Positions 26,017 through 36,210 of a stretch of DNA of 64,000 nt are shown here, piece after piece. This stretch comes from Agrobacterium vitis (GTDB taxonomy: Bacteria; Pseudomonadota; Alphaproteobacteria; Rhizobiales; Rhizobiaceae). Under the pieces are notes generated by a model that was not told the DNA's origin, searched no databases, and saw nothing but the letters and a program-made list of their open reading frames with translations. The position numbers and the translations under genes were made by a program. The stretch's first letter is position 1. Each line of letters begins with the position of its first letter. The DNA is taken from the NCBI RefSeq assembly GCF_014926405.1, contig NZ_JACXXJ020000005.1, positions 2,795,001 to 2,859,000 of the forward strand, given 5' to 3'.

Positions 26017-26814
26017 CTATTCGATAGTCCGGCCCAGTAGCTTTGACAGCAGCATGCGGCGGATCTCCGCTTCCACCTTAGCGCTCACCCGCTTGCGATT
26101 GCTATCCTTGGTATAGGCGACCGGCGCACCGAAGCAGACATCGACATCCACCGCAGCCACGTTGAGCAGACCGGCCAGATGCGGTCCAAGCGTGACATCG
26201 CCCGGCCAACTGACCAGTGGCCGATGGAAGCGGCCCATCGGCATGCCATGGATTCCCGTATAGGCGATGGCAACCGGCTGCACATAGACCACGCCCTCAG
26301 GAGCAAGCGGCACTGCCATGGCGGCAGCGCCAAACAGCGAGGATTTGACCGGCAGCAGCCGATTGCCGTCTGACGTCGTGCCCTCAGGAAACAGAACAAC
26401 GATTTCACCATCCGCCATGCGGGCCGCAATATCATTGACCTGCTCACCGGAAGAACGCTTTTCCTCGCGGCGAATGAAAATGCTTTTTTGCAGCTTGGCC
26501 AGCGTCCCGAAAATCGGCCATTCCGACACTTCCATCTTGGCGATGAACACCACATCGGCAATGGAACTCAGCACCAGGATATCGGTCCAGGAACAGTGAT
26601 TGACGGCCAGCATCAACGGCCTTTGCCGTTCCGGCAGGCCATGCAGCCGCACCCGGATACCGAGAACCAGACAGGCAATCCTATGCCAGTAGCGCGGCAA
26701 CAGCCGTCGTATTTTCAGATCGAACGCCAGGCCAAGCAATTGCAGCGGCAACATAATCAGCGTGACGACGACAAGCAGCGTCAGCATGAAGACAGTTCGG
26801 ATGGTGATGATCAT
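26017..26814 (-). CDS. plsC: 1-acyl-sn-glycerol-3-phosphate acyltransferase
   Basis: PlsC acylates lysophosphatidic acid to phosphatidic acid at the inner membrane. An N-terminal membrane helix (FMLTLLVVVTLIMLPLQLLG) precedes the acyltransferase motifs. These are NHCSWTDILVL (H-x4-D), FIRREEK and FPEGTTSDGNRLLP (motif III). I give the ATG at 26814 (265 residues). The frame is open to 26877 and overlaps the mur gene, and no start has a convincing RBS, so the start is uncertain. It lies between mur and miaB on the same strand. Confidence 0.88.
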   Translation of the reverse strand: MIITIRTVFMLTLLVVVTLIMLPLQLLGLAFDLKIRRLLPRYWHRIACLVLGIRVRLHGLPERQRPLMLAVNHCSWTDILVLSSIADVVFIAKMEVSEWPIFGTLAKLQKSIFIRREEKRSSGEQVNDIAARMADGEIVVLFPEGTTSDGNRLLPVKSSLFGAAAMAVPLAPEGVVYVQPVAIAYTGIHGMPMGRFHRPLVSWPGDVTLGPHLAGLLNVAAVDVDVCFGAPVAYTKDSNRKRVSAKVEAEIRRMLLSKLLGRTIE

Positions 26815-26845
26815 GGCTGCCACGAACAGCCAAAGCTTGCCCTGC

Positions 26846-27274
26846 TCACGGCTCGTCCTTCGCCAATGGCACGCCATAGAGTTCCAGCCGGTGATCCACC
26901 AGCCGGAAGCCGTGTTCTCGAGCGATTCGCTCCTGGAGCGCCTCGATCTCGGGTGAGCGGAACTCGATGACCACGCCCGTCTTCAAATCGATCAGATGAT
27001 CGTGATGTTCTTCCGGCACCGTTTCGTAACGGGAGCGCCCATCGCGAAAATCATGACGGGCGATAATCCCCGCATCCTCAAACAGCTTGACGGTGCGATA
27101 GACGGTCGAGATCGAAATTTTGGCGTCTATCGCCGAGGAGCGGCGGTACAGCTCCTCGACGTCAGGATGGTCGTCGCAGCCTTCCAGGATGCGCGCGATG
27201 ATCCGCCGCTGTTCGGTCATGCGCATTCCACGCTCCGCGCAGAGCTCTTCAAGCGTTTTCGGCGTCTCCGTCAT
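26846..27274 (-). CDS. mur: Fur-family regulator, probably the manganese regulator Mur
   Basis: The 142-residue protein has a winged helix (RMTEQRRIIARILEG through ISISTVYRTVKLFED) and a dimerisation/metal domain with EEHHDHLIDLKTG. It lacks the CxxC structural zinc pairs of enterobacterial Fur. That, with the Rhizobiaceae context where the Fur homologue is Mur, favours a Mn(II)-responsive role; iron control in this family is mostly by RirA and Irr. The stop lies 31 bp before the chosen plsC start. Confidence 0.85.
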   Translation of the reverse strand: MTETPKTLEELCAERGMRMTEQRRIIARILEGCDDHPDVEELYRRSSAIDAKISISTVYRTVKLFEDAGIIARHDFRDGRSRYETVPEEHHDHLIDLKTGVVIEFRSPEIEALQERIAREHGFRLVDHRLELYGVPLAKDEP

Positions 27275-27311
27275 GATGGTCCGGTTGCTCGTGAATTTCG
27301 ATAGTCACGAG

Positions 27312-27809
27312 TTAGCGAAGATCGCGCCGCATGACAAGCGCTGCACTGCGACGACCGTTGGCATCGGCGTAATAAGCGGGCCTTTCGCCAGCTTTTTCAA
27401 AGCCAAGCTTGCGGTAGAGATTGATGGCGGGATGATTGCCATCATCCACTTCGAGGAACATGATTTCGCCGCCGCGCACCCTGGATTCGCGCATCGCGCC
27501 CTGCATCAGCCGCCAGCCAAGGCCGTTTCGGGCGCCCTTTTCATGCACGGCAATCGTCAGGATTTCTGCTTCGCCCGCTGCTTCGCGGGCCAGCACGAAA
27601 CCGCTGAGCTGCGGCTTGAACATCAGCGTATTGGTCTGGCGAATCACGAAACCGAAAACATTGGGCTGCAACAGCAGGCTTTCGAATGCGCCATCATTCC
27701 ATGGCTGCGAAAACCGCTGGCCATGCAATTCCGACACGTCATGGCAATCGTCCAGCTCCATAGCGACGATTTCAAACTCGGCTTTACGGGCAAAAATTGT
27801 TTCAAGCAT
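27312..27809 (-). CDS. rimI: ribosomal-protein-alanine N-acetyltransferase (RimI-like)
   Basis: The 165-residue GNAT protein has the acetyl-CoA loop ILTIAVHEKGARNGLGWRLM (R/Q-x-x-G-x-G type) followed by the FLEVDDGNHPAINLYRKLGF stretch typical of RimI. It should acetylate the N-terminal alanine of S18 and perhaps other proteins. Its position downstream of tsaB is the standard tsaB-rimI pairing. A 172-bp spacer separates the two here, somewhat longer than usual. Confidence 0.9.
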   Translation of the reverse strand: MLETIFARKAEFEIVAMELDDCHDVSELHGQRFSQPWNDGAFESLLLQPNVFGFVIRQTNTLMFKPQLSGFVLAREAAGEAEILTIAVHEKGARNGLGWRLMQGAMRESRVRGGEIMFLEVDDGNHPAINLYRKLGFEKAGERPAYYADANGRRSAALVMRRDLR

Positions 27810-27872
27810 AAGACCCTCCCCAGAGTCAGGATAAAATATGTTTATTCCGACATGCTCACGGCACAGATTACC

Positions 27873-27889
27873 CGATAATTCCTAAGATC
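27873..27889. repeat. half-site of the ATAATTCCT repeat
   Basis: CGATAATTCCTAAGATC is nearly identical to CGATAATTCCTAAAATC at 36139-36155 and matches one arm of the palindromes at 43323 and 46305. Confidence 0.5.
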
Positions 27890-27981
27890 ACCTGGGATTT
27901 ATGGTGAAAATACGCAGCAGATTTAACTATATTGCGTTTATCGTCTACAAACCCACCAGCCCATCGTGCTCTAAAACAGGA

Positions 27982-28671
27982 TCATGCCCGCGCCACGGCA
28001 AAACCTGCCTGCGGCTTGACATCCGGCCCCCGCAAGTAAAGCGGTTTTGGCTTGCCCGAGGCCTGCGCAACCGCTCCAAGCCTGGCAATATCCTCCATCG
28101 GAAAGTGATCTGCCTCCACTGTTGCAGCCTCTTCACTTTCCCCTGCCACGTTTTTCTCCAGCAGCCGGCATGCCGAACCGGTGACGCGTCCTGCGCCATG
28201 CCTGGCAAGCTCAGCCGCCATCGCCCGAAATTCGTCCACCGACAGCAATCGAGCGTCATCCAGCGCCACGGCATCAGGGCTGAAACTCTGGACATAGACC
28301 TCATCGCGCTTGGCATCCATCGCAGCAAGCACCGCAACCGCGCCACCCCGCCTGCGCTCTGCCGCCGCCAGAACGGCAAGCGTTGAAATGCCGACGATAT
28401 CGACACCCAGCGCCAGAGCTAGCCCCCGCGCCGCCGACAGGCCGACGCGAATGCCGGTAAAGGAACCGGGACCAATGGTGACCGCAACCCGCTCGACACT
28501 GCTGAGCGCAAGTGACGCCTCGGTCAGGACCGCGTCGATCATGCCCATCAGCTTTTCGGCATGACCACGGCCAATCGTTTCGCTTCTGGCCGCCAGCATC
28601 CGGTCAAGATCGCTGTCATACAGGCCAACAGCGCAATCAACGCCGGCGGTGTCGATTGCCAAAAGGATCAT
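27982..28671 (-). CDS. tsaB: tRNA threonylcarbamoyladenosine biosynthesis protein TsaB
   Basis: TsaB is the non-catalytic ASKHA partner of TsaD in making t6A37 of ANN-decoding tRNAs. The 229-residue frame starts MILLAIDTAGVDCAVGLYD and contains VAVTIGPGSFTGIRVGLSAA and ARGLALALGVDIVGIST, both diagnostic. The ATG at 28671 is chosen because the conserved N-terminus begins there; the open frame to 28812 overlaps nfuA antigenically unrelated sequence and has no RBS. The tsaB-rimI order follows on the same strand. Confidence 0.95.
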   Translation of the reverse strand: MILLAIDTAGVDCAVGLYDSDLDRMLAARSETIGRGHAEKLMGMIDAVLTEASLALSSVERVAVTIGPGSFTGIRVGLSAARGLALALGVDIVGISTLAVLAAAERRRGGAVAVLAAMDAKRDEVYVQSFSPDAVALDDARLLSVDEFRAMAAELARHGAGRVTGSACRLLEKNVAGESEEAATVEADHFPMEDIARLGAVAQASGKPKPLYLRGPDVKPQAGFAVARA

Positions 28672-28750
28672 GCCTGCTCGCTTTTCATTGCGTGACGTTT
28701 CACATTTATCGAAAGCGCGGCAACCTAAGGGACGCCGCGCCCAAACCGTA

Positions 28751-29314
28751 TCAAACGGCTTCGACTTCCTGCACTTCGGGAATGAAATGGCGCAGCAGGT
28801 TCTGTACGCCATGCTTCAGTGTCGCGGTGGAGGATGGGCAACCCGCGCAAGAGCCCTTCATGTTAAGAAACACCTTGCCATCGCGGAAACCACGGAAAGT
28901 GATATCGCCGCCATCCTGGGCGACGGCCGGACGAACCCGGGTTTCCAGCAGTTCCTTGATGGTGGCAACGATGGTCTCGTCACCCTCGTTGAAGAACTCT
29001 TCGTCCGACGCCTCATCTCCTGCCACAGCGCTGCCCATGATCGGCGCGCCGCTCATGAAATGCTCCATGATCGAACCGAGTATGGCCGGCTTCAGATGCG
29101 GCCATTCGGCAGTATCCTTGGTCACGGTCACAAAGTCATAGCCAAAGAACACGGAGGTGACGCCGGGTATGGCAAACAGCTTTTCAGCCAGTGGCGAGGC
29201 CATGGCCGCCTCCCGGTCGCGGAATTCAGCCGTGCCATTGTCCATCACCACCTTGCCCGGCAGGAATTTCAAAGTAGCCGGATTGGGGGTGGATTCCGTC
29301 TGAATGAACATCAC
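28751..29314 (-). CDS. nfuA: NifU-like Fe-S cluster scaffold protein
   Basis: The 187-residue protein has an N-terminal Nfu_N domain (MFIQTESTPNPATLKFLPGK) and a C-terminal NifU-like domain. The latter has the cluster-binding cysteines in KGSCAGCPSSTATLKHGV (CxxC). It carries or repairs [4Fe-4S] clusters for target proteins. MiaB, a 4Fe-4S enzyme, is encoded further along the same strand, as is a second Fe-S enzyme, HemW, elsewhere in the window; this is context only. An 79-bp spacer separates it from tsaB. Confidence 0.95.
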   Translation of the reverse strand: MMFIQTESTPNPATLKFLPGKVVMDNGTAEFRDREAAMASPLAEKLFAIPGVTSVFFGYDFVTVTKDTAEWPHLKPAILGSIMEHFMSGAPIMGSAVAGDEASDEEFFNEGDETIVATIKELLETRVRPAVAQDGGDITFRGFRDGKVFLNMKGSCAGCPSSTATLKHGVQNLLRHFIPEVQEVEAV

Positions 29315-29411
29315 AAACTCCTTGCGAACCGGTCAAGCCGGGTCCGATTTAGAATGCTTCAAAAATAAACCTTCGCAGGTCCTGCTTCAAGCACTGGCTG
29401 CAAATAAAGAT

Positions 29412-29445
29412 CTTATACCACGGCTCGAAGATGCCGAGGCAGTCT
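29412..29445. repeat. fragment of the three-hairpin repeat
   Basis: CTTATACCACGGCTCGAAGATGCCGAGGCAGTC, read on the minus strand, gives GCATCTTCGAGCCGTGGTATAAG. This matches the hairpin 3 end of copy A (GCATCTTCGAGCCTTGGTTATT). Only this end is present. Confidence 0.5.
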
Positions 29446-29474
29446 TACCTTGAAGGCATGTCCAGCCTCACTTT

Positions 29475-29966
29475 TCAGCAAAGCGCGTCGATTTCTTCAT
29501 TGCTCAGCGTATCCGGCAGCACAGTCACCGGAATAGGAAACGCCTGCGCCCGCCCGGCGATCATCGAGACCAGCGGGCCAGGCCCGTCCTTGGCCGAGCC
29601 TGCGGCTAGAACGAGGATGGCGATATCGCGATCTTCCTCAATCACCGCCTGGATCTGCTCGGCGGCACTGCCCTCGCGGATGACGATTTCCGGTTCAAGC
29701 CCAATGGTTTCACGCACCGTCTGGGCAGATTTCGCCATAACGGCTTCGGCAGCTTCCTGGGCCTCGGCCCGCATAATTTCCTCGACACCCAGCCATTGCT
29801 GGAAATCGCCCTCGGGAATCACATAGAGCAGAACCAGCCCGCCATTGGAATTCTTGGCGCGCCTGCCTGCATAATGGACGGCGCGGGAGCATTCCGGCGT
29901 ATCGTCGATGACCGTCAGAAATTTCCGTCGGTGCCCGTCAAGACGCGATAGACGTTTCGATACCAT
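29475..29966 (-). CDS. universal stress protein (UspA family)
   Basis: The 163-residue protein has the UspA fold order. A first strand with FLTVIDDTPECSRAVHYAGR is followed by LVLLYVIPEGDFQQWLGVEE. The C-terminal nucleotide region includes ILVLAAGSAKDGPGP and the final VTVLPDTL strand. UspA proteins respond to stress and often bind ATP. The canonical G-x2-G-x9-G(S/T) loop is not clear here, so ATP binding is uncertain. It lies between nfuA and trpS on the same strand, with separate spacers. Confidence 0.88.
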   Translation of the reverse strand: MVSKRLSRLDGHRRKFLTVIDDTPECSRAVHYAGRRAKNSNGGLVLLYVIPEGDFQQWLGVEEIMRAEAQEAAEAVMAKSAQTVRETIGLEPEIVIREGSAAEQIQAVIEEDRDIAILVLAAGSAKDGPGPLVSMIAGRAQAFPIPVTVLPDTLSNEEIDALC

Positions 29967-30055
29967 GGCCTGCCCTGTTCGTCGGGCCGGATCGACCGGC
30001 CCCGATAACCGTTACCTGATGACGCGTGACACCTGCCACGCATCATCATAAAAGC

Positions 30056-31120
30056 TTAGCGCACGAAACCGATAATGTCGCGGATTTCCGTCATGGTTTT
30101 TTCGGCACGGACCCGCGCCCGCTCACCACCATCGCGCAACACGGCGTCGATATGAGCAGGGTCACCCATCAAACGGCGCATTTCACCAGTGATCGGCGAC
30201 AGAACCTCGACAGCAAGTTCGATAAGAGCAGGCTTGAATACTGAGAACTGCTGCCCGCCGAATTCCGCCAGCACCTCGGCTTTGGTCTTGTCGGCAAGGG
30301 CTGCATAAATACCAACCAGATTATCGGCCTCCGGCCGTCCGGCCAGTCCATCCGTTTCGCTTGGCAAGGCGTCCGGATCGGTCTTGGCCTTGCGGATCTT
30401 CTTGGCAATCGCCTCGGCATCGTCCATCAGGTTGATGCGCGACAGATCCGAAGGATCGGACTTCGACATTTTCTTGGTGCCATCCTTCAGGCTCATCACC
30501 CTGGGGGCCGGACCGTCGATCAGCGGTTCGACCATCGGGAAATAGGCATGCACCGGTTCGTTGCCGACAGTGATATCGATGCCAAGTCCGGTCGGGCGGA
30601 TCTGTTGGGCAAAATCCAGATTGAACTTCATGGCGATATCGCGGGTCAGTTCCAGATGCTGCTTCTGGTCATCGCCCACAGGCACATGGGTGGCGCGGTA
30701 GACCAGGATGTCGGCAGCCATCAGGCTCGGATAGGCAAACAGGCCAAGCGAGGCCTGCTCACGGTCCTTGCCCGCCTTGTCCTTGAACTGGGTCATCCGG
30801 TTCATCCAGCCGATGCGGGCGACACAGTTGAAGATCCAGGCCAGTTCGGCATGTTGTGGCACTTGGCTCTGGTTGAAAACGATATGCTTGACCGGGTCGA
30901 TACCCGCCGCGAGAAAAGCCGCCGTGATCGACCGGATCTGACCGCGCATATCCTCATGCACCAGCTGCGCCGTCAGCGCATGCAGGTCAACGACGCAATA
31001 CATGCAGTCGTTATTTTCCTGGAGCGCGACGAATTTGCGGATCGCGCCGAGGTAATTGCCAAGATGGAGATTGCCGGTGGGCTGAACGCCGGAAAAAACC
31101 AGCGGCTGAAATTCGCTCAT
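30056..31120 (-). CDS. trpS: tryptophanyl-tRNA synthetase
   Basis: This class Ic synthetase charges tRNA-Trp. The 354-residue protein has the HIGH-type motif [14 protein letters not shown] near residues 13-26 and KMSKS in [13 protein letters not shown]. The AIDQ-like binding motif [15 protein letters not shown] is also present. The ATG at 31120 has GAGGT 5 nt upstream and gives the conserved N-terminus [16 protein letters not shown]. The open frame to 31183 has no RBS. It follows murJ and the VOC gene on the same strand, separated by about 105 bp. Confidence 0.97.
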   Translation of the reverse strand: MSEFQPLVFSGVQPTGNLHLGNYLGAIRKFVALQENNDCMYCVVDLHALTAQLVHEDMRGQIRSITAAFLAAGIDPVKHIVFNQSQVPQHAELAWIFNCVARIGWMNRMTQFKDKAGKDREQASLGLFAYPSLMAADILVYRATHVPVGDDQKQHLELTRDIAMKFNLDFAQQIRPTGLGIDITVGNEPVHAYFPMVEPLIDGPAPRVMSLKDGTKKMSKSDPSDLSRINLMDDAEAIAKKIRKAKTDPDALPSETDGLAGRPEADNLVGIYAALADKTKAEVLAEFGGQQFSVFKPALIELAVEVLSPITGEMRRLMGDPAHIDAVLRDGGERARVRAEKTMTEIRDIIGFVR

Positions 31121-31225
31121 GATTGACCTCAGCAGGCTTGTGGAGGGCCTGATACCTCGTGTGGATTTATAGCGCTTATGCACAGGCAGACGTTCCCGAT
31201 CAAGCGGGGAACGGCTAAGGCGCGA

Positions 31226-31630
31226 TTATAATTTGGGCTCGATCAGGTCCCAGCGATTGCCGTAGAGATCTTCGAACACGGCAACTGTGCCGTAGAGTTC
31301 GTAACGCGGCTCTTCCTGAAAGACGATGCCATCAGCGATAAACGCCGCATGATCACGGGCAAAGTCATCCGTTTCCAGAAAGAAGGCAACCCGGCCGCCT
31401 GTTTGGTTGCCGATTGTCGCCAGCTGTTTTTCTCCATCCGCCTGCGCCAGAAGCAGCCCGGCACCGTCTTCAGTGGGAGAGATAACCACCCAGCGCTTGC
31501 CATCGCCCAGGTCGATATCTGCTTTGCAGGCAAAGCCCAGCTTGCCGCAATAAAAGGCCAGCGCCCGATCATAATCATCAACCACAAGCGTTACGGTGGC
31601 GATGCGTTTTACCGGCCTATTCTGCGTCAT
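31226..31630 (-). CDS. glyoxalase/bleomycin-resistance (VOC) family protein
   Basis: The 134-residue protein has the beta-alpha-beta-beta-beta layout of the VOC superfamily. It starts with IATVTLVVDDYDRALAFYCG and ends with TVAVFEDLYGNRWDLIEPK. The C-terminal Asp-Leu-Tyr-Gly-Asn-Arg-Trp stretch is common in glyoxalase-like proteins. A substrate cannot be assigned. Its ATG lies 14 bp inside the end of murJ, so the two are translationally coupled. Confidence 0.85.
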   Translation of the reverse strand: MTQNRPVKRIATVTLVVDDYDRALAFYCGKLGFACKADIDLGDGKRWVVISPTEDGAGLLLAQADGEKQLATIGNQTGGRVAFFLETDDFARDHAAFIADGIVFQEEPRYELYGTVAVFEDLYGNRWDLIEPKL

Positions 31631-33215
31631 CGGCGGCCTCGCTTGGCGTCGCGCGCGCCTTGCGCTTAAGATTGCGTCTCAGCATGCCGATATCCGCGCC
31701 GCCGATCAGGAAGGCCAGCGAGAAATAGATCAGCATCGCCAGGCCGATCTGGATGAACAGCACCAACACCTTGTGCAGGAAGGGCGAACCGGTGCCGATA
31801 TAAGGCGCGAAAAAGCCCGACAGCGCCATCAGCGCCGCGCCCATGGCCAGCGCCGCCAGCAAAAGCCGCAGCGCCCGGGACACCAGCGCCCATTCCACCT
31901 GCAAATGTCCGCGCCGTACCAGCATGGTGAACAGCAGAACCGTGTTGATCGCGCCCGCCGTCGCTTCGGCAATGGCGATACCCCGCTCCTGCAACAGCGG
32001 AAACAGCGAAATGGCCAGCGCCGAATTGACCACCACCGAAATGCCGGTGAAGCGCATCGGGGTTTTTGTATCCTCGCGGGCGTAAAAACCGGGCTGCAGC
32101 GCCTTGATCATCACGAAACCGGGCAGGCCCAAGCCGTAATAGGCGAGGATTGCCCCGACAATGGCGGTATTGTGCGCGGTAAACGCGCCGCGCTCATAAA
32201 GCACCCGGATGATATCATCCGACAGCACCCACAGCCCGACCGCCGCTGGCAGGGTCAGGAACAGCACGAATTCAATCGACCGATTCTGAATGGTTGAAGC
32301 CTCGCGCTGGTGGTCGGATTTCAGCGCCCGCGCCAGCTCCGGCAAAAGCACCACGCCGACGGCAACGCCCACCACGCCCAAGGGCAATTGATAGATACGG
32401 TCGGCATATTGCAGGGCGGCAATCGCCCCATCCTTGGAGGAGGCAATGGCCTGGCCGATCAACTGGTTGATCTGGGTAATGCCGCCAGTCACCGCGGCAG
32501 GGACGGCGAGCACCAGCAACCGTTTCACGTTGGGGGTGATCTTCGGCCATTTGAAACCGAGCCTTATCCCCGCATGGCGCACGCCGATATAGACCACCAG
32601 CAACTGCAAAATCCCGGCCACCAGCACCGACCAGGAGAGATACCAGGCCGTTACGACAGGCTCGACGCCATGGTAGAGCGCATAAAACAGCGCACTGATC
32701 ATCACCAGATTGAGAAAGATCGGCGCGACGGCGGCGGCGAAAAAGTGATGCAGCGAATTGAGCATGCCGCTCAGCATCGCCGTCAACGACATGCACATCA
32801 GATAGGGAAACATCACCACGGCGAGACGCACGGTCAGCGAAAACTTTTCCGCGTCATCGGCAAAACCCGGTGCGATGACAAACCGCACCAGGAGCGGCAT
32901 GGAAAGCTCCATGGCGATGGTGATCAGCAACAGGACGGTAAAGAGGACGCCGAAGACTTCCTCGGAAAAACGCTTGGCGCCGTCCAGTCCGTTCGCCTCG
33001 ATTTCCTTGGAAAACAGCGGCACGAAAGCAGCGTTGAAGGCGCCTTCGGCAAACAACCGGCGAAACAGGTTGGGAAAGCGGAAAGCCGCATAAAACACAT
33101 CGGCCATCGGCCCAGTGCCAAGCGCTGCCGCCATCAGGGTTTCGCGGGCAAACCCGAACAATCGGCTGCCAAGCGTGGCGCCGCCAACGGTCATGAACTT
33201 CTTGACGAGGGACAT
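31617..33215 (-). CDS. murJ: lipid II flippase MurJ
   Basis: MurJ moves lipid II across the inner membrane for peptidoglycan synthesis. The 532-residue polytopic protein (about 14 spans) starts with the family motif VGGATLGSRLFGFARETLMA. It carries FPNLFRRLFAEGAFNAAFVP, which contains the essential arginines. The ATG lies one base after the glnD stop (TGATATG). The glnD-murJ(-trpS) order is conserved in Rhizobiaceae. The C-terminal tail is short and basic/acidic and overlaps the VOC gene. Confidence 0.97.
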   Translation of the reverse strand: MSLVKKFMTVGGATLGSRLFGFARETLMAAALGTGPMADVFYAAFRFPNLFRRLFAEGAFNAAFVPLFSKEIEANGLDGAKRFSEEVFGVLFTVLLLITIAMELSMPLLVRFVIAPGFADDAEKFSLTVRLAVVMFPYLMCMSLTAMLSGMLNSLHHFFAAAVAPIFLNLVMISALFYALYHGVEPVVTAWYLSWSVLVAGILQLLVVYIGVRHAGIRLGFKWPKITPNVKRLLVLAVPAAVTGGITQINQLIGQAIASSKDGAIAALQYADRIYQLPLGVVGVAVGVVLLPELARALKSDHQREASTIQNRSIEFVLFLTLPAAVGLWVLSDDIIRVLYERGAFTAHNTAIVGAILAYYGLGLPGFVMIKALQPGFYAREDTKTPMRFTGISVVVNSALAISLFPLLQERGIAIAEATAGAINTVLLFTMLVRRGHLQVEWALVSRALRLLLAALAMGAALMALSGFFAPYIGTGSPFLHKVLVLFIQIGLAMLIYFSLAFLIGGADIGMLRRNLKRKARATPSEAADDAE

Positions 33216-33216
33216 A

Positions 33217-36042
33217 TCAGACGCGGGCTTTCTTTTCAGCAGCCGGGGATTTCGTCGCGGCGGGCGCGATAATGCCCGATGGCATCTGCTCGCGCAATTC
33301 GTCGGGTTGCTCGCTCATCACCGCTTTCAGCCGGACCGAAATGGAGCCCTGCCGGTTTTCATTGGTGATCTTCTGGCCGACCAGATCGATGACGTAAAAC
33401 GTATCGATGACCTTTTCACCAAAGGTGGTGATACGGGCCGAGTGAATATCGAGCGACAGATCGGCCAGGACCGCCGTGACCTCGGCCAGCAGACCAATGC
33501 GGTCGAGGCATTCGATCTCGATCACTGTAAACTTATTGGAAAGGCTGTTGGAAATCGTCACATGCGGCTTGACGGTGAAGGTCTTGTTGCGTTTGCGGCC
33601 CTTGGTGCGGGTGGCAATCACTTCCGGCAGGCGCTTCTTGCCCGCCAGCACGTCTTCGATCATCTTGCTAATCGTATTGGCCCGGCGCATCTCGTCCTCG
33701 TCAATGGGAAACTCCCTGTTGATGAGAATGGTATCGAGCGCCCGGCCATCCGAGGTGGTAAAAATCTGCGCATCGGCAATATTGGCGCCCGCCGCCGCAC
33801 AGGCACCGGCAATGATCGACAACAGGCGCGGATGGTCAGGGGCAAGCACCGTGATCTCGGTGATCGCGTGGAAGGAATGGGTGCGGACCATGGTTGCCAA
33901 CGCCTGATCGGCCTTGTCAGCCTGGCGGATAAAATGGGCATGGCGCACCTGGTCTTCCAAAGGCACCGTCAGCAAATAGGGTTGGTAATGCAGCTTGGTA
34001 TAGGTTTTCTGGTCCTTCTGGCTCCAGTCCGACAGGGCCTCCGCCAATTGCTCGGCGGCCTGTTTGGCGCGCTCCTTGCGCGGGCTTTCGGAAAACCCGC
34101 CTGATAGCAGCAATTCGGTTTCATAATAGAGCGTGCGCAGCAATTGGCCTTTCCAGCCGTTCCAGACGCCCGGACCGACGGCGCGGATATCGCAGACCGT
34201 CAGCACCAGAAGCATGCGCAGCCTGTCAAGCGACTGCACCTTCTCGGCGAAATCGGTAATGGTCTTGCGGTCATGCAGATCGCGGGTCTGGGCGACCATC
34301 GACATCAGCAGATGCTGATCAATCAACCAGACCACCAATTCGGTCTGCTTGTCGTTCAAACCAAGACGCGGGCAGAGACGCCGGGCAACCTTGGCACCGG
34401 CAATCGAATGATCCTCCTGACGGCCCTTGGCGATGTCATGCAGCAGCACCGCGACGAACAGCACAGTGCGCTCCTCTATATTCGGCATCAGCTTGACGGC
34501 CAACGGATGGATGTCGGCATGCTGCCCCTGATCGACCTCGGCCAGAATGCCGACTGAGCGGATCAAATGCTCGTCCACGGTATAATGATGATACATGTTG
34601 AACTGCATCATCGAAACGATCCGCCCGAAATCCGGGATGAACTTGCCCAGAACGCCCGCTTCGTTCATCCGGGTCAGCATCAGCGCCGGGTCGCGTTTGG
34701 AGGTCAGGATGGAGAGGAACAGCCGGTTGGCCTCCTCGTTCTCGCGGAAATCATGATCGATCAGCGGCAGGCAGCGGGTAATCGCCTTGAGCGCATCGGG
34801 ATGGAATTCCAGCCCATGCAGATCGGCGACATGGAAAAACCGCATGATATTGATCGGATCACGCTTGAAAATGTCCGGACCGGACAGAGCGATCCGGCCC
34901 CTGTCCTCGATGAACTCAGGCGTGCCGGGAATGCGCCGGGGCCGATGGGCAAAACGCCCGATGGCTGCGGTCAGTCCTGGAGCGGCCTTTGCCTGCTTAT
35001 CCTCCAGGCTGGCACAGACGATCCGGGTCAGGTCGCCGACATTTTTGGCGACATGGAAGTAATGCTTCATGAAGCGTTCGACCTCCGAAAGGCCGGGACG
35101 GGCATTATAGCCGAGATTGCGGGCAATTTCCGGCTGAAGATCGAAAGACAGCCGCTCTTCCGGCTTGCCGGTGGCGAAATGCATATGGCAGCGCACCGCC
35201 CAGAGAAAATCGTCGGATTTCTGAAACATCCGCCATTCCTGGCGCGACAGAACACCAAGTTTGACCAGATCGGCCGGATCGGAAATCCGGTAATAATATT
35301 TGGCGATCCAGAACAGCGTGTGCAGATCGCGCAATCCGCCTTTGCCTTCCTTCACATTCGGCTCGACAAGATAACGGGTATCGCCCGCCTTGCGGTGCCG
35401 TTCATCACGTTCGGCCAGTTTGGCGGCAATGAATTCAGGCGCGGTCTTTTCAACCACCTCCGCATCGAACCGTTTCTGCAATTCGCCAACCAGCAGCGCT
35501 TCCCCGCAGATGAAACGGGTTTCGAGAATGGCGGTCCTGATGGTCATATCGGTGCGCGACAGCCGGATGCATTCCTCAACGAGGCGGGTGGCATGGCCGA
35601 CCTTAAAACCCAGATCCCAGAGAATATAGAGCAGGAATTCCACCGCCTTGCGGGCATCCGCCCCGGCCTTGACTGAAAGCAGGAACAGGAGATCGATGTC
35701 GGAACCGGGAGCAAGGGTGCTGCGGCCATAACCGCCGACCGCAGCCACCGCAAATTCCTGCTGGGTGGTGGGGTAGACAGCCTGGGTGACCATGCGATGC
35801 ACCAGCGTGATCAGATTGTCCTGGAGATTGGAAATCATCCCGGCGCATTCCAACCCGCTGCCATTGGTGGTCAGATGGCGCAGGGCCGCCTCCCGGCCAT
35901 CAATGCTTGCTTTTTTCAACAAGGGGAGAATGGCGGCCCGTGTTTCCGGCACTTTGCCATTCTGGAGCACGATGGACATGCATTCCGCCTCCAATGCCTT
36001 GAAATCGGGGAGCGTTGCGTCTGATAGGTCGTGCTTTGCCAT
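33217..36042 (-). CDS. glnD: [protein-PII] uridylyltransferase / uridylyl-removing enzyme
   Basis: GlnD senses glutamine and uridylylates or deuridylylates PII proteins, placing it at the top of nitrogen control. The 941-residue protein has a nucleotidyltransferase site, [20 protein letters not shown]. An HD domain follows ([29 protein letters not shown]). Two C-terminal ACT domains are present ([40 protein letters not shown]). The C-terminus is Lys/Ala-rich. rpoN and ptsN, two other nitrogen-control genes, also lie in this window. murJ follows with one base between. Confidence 0.97.
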   Translation of the reverse strand: MAKHDLSDATLPDFKALEAECMSIVLQNGKVPETRAAILPLLKKASIDGREAALRHLTTNGSGLECAGMISNLQDNLITLVHRMVTQAVYPTTQQEFAVAAVGGYGRSTLAPGSDIDLLFLLSVKAGADARKAVEFLLYILWDLGFKVGHATRLVEECIRLSRTDMTIRTAILETRFICGEALLVGELQKRFDAEVVEKTAPEFIAAKLAERDERHRKAGDTRYLVEPNVKEGKGGLRDLHTLFWIAKYYYRISDPADLVKLGVLSRQEWRMFQKSDDFLWAVRCHMHFATGKPEERLSFDLQPEIARNLGYNARPGLSEVERFMKHYFHVAKNVGDLTRIVCASLEDKQAKAAPGLTAAIGRFAHRPRRIPGTPEFIEDRGRIALSGPDIFKRDPINIMRFFHVADLHGLEFHPDALKAITRCLPLIDHDFRENEEANRLFLSILTSKRDPALMLTRMNEAGVLGKFIPDFGRIVSMMQFNMYHHYTVDEHLIRSVGILAEVDQGQHADIHPLAVKLMPNIEERTVLFVAVLLHDIAKGRQEDHSIAGAKVARRLCPRLGLNDKQTELVVWLIDQHLLMSMVAQTRDLHDRKTITDFAEKVQSLDRLRMLLVLTVCDIRAVGPGVWNGWKGQLLRTLYYETELLLSGGFSESPRKERAKQAAEQLAEALSDWSQKDQKTYTKLHYQPYLLTVPLEDQVRHAHFIRQADKADQALATMVRTHSFHAITEITVLAPDHPRLLSIIAGACAAAGANIADAQIFTTSDGRALDTILINREFPIDEDEMRRANTISKMIEDVLAGKKRLPEVIATRTKGRKRNKTFTVKPHVTISNSLSNKFTVIEIECLDRIGLLAEVTAVLADLSLDIHSARITTFGEKVIDTFYVIDLVGQKITNENRQGSISVRLKAVMSEQPDELREQMPSGIIAPAATKSPAAEKKARV

Positions 36043-36138
36043 GATCGTCCGGTTATCTGTTCCCTGCCGCTTGGAATGAGGCGGCTTTTGTCTGTCACGG
36101 GTTTAGCGTTTTTAAGGCGCTGCGGGCAACAGGATAGC

Positions 36139-36155
36139 CGATAATTCCTAAAATC
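36139..36155. repeat. half-site of the ATAATTCCT repeat
   Basis: CGATAATTCCTAAAATC in the mutS-glnD spacer matches CGATAATTCCTAAGATC at 27873-27889 at 16 of 17 positions. Confidence 0.5.
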
Positions 36156-36210
36156 CGTTGACTGAGCCAAAACCAGAAAGCACAGAACCAAAAAGCAACA
36201 CGATTCTGGA

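Noticed and set aside
34567..35676. A 369-codon plus-strand open frame
   Set aside because: It is antisense to glnD, which has clear nucleotidyltransferase, HD and ACT motifs; no RBS or family match is visible.
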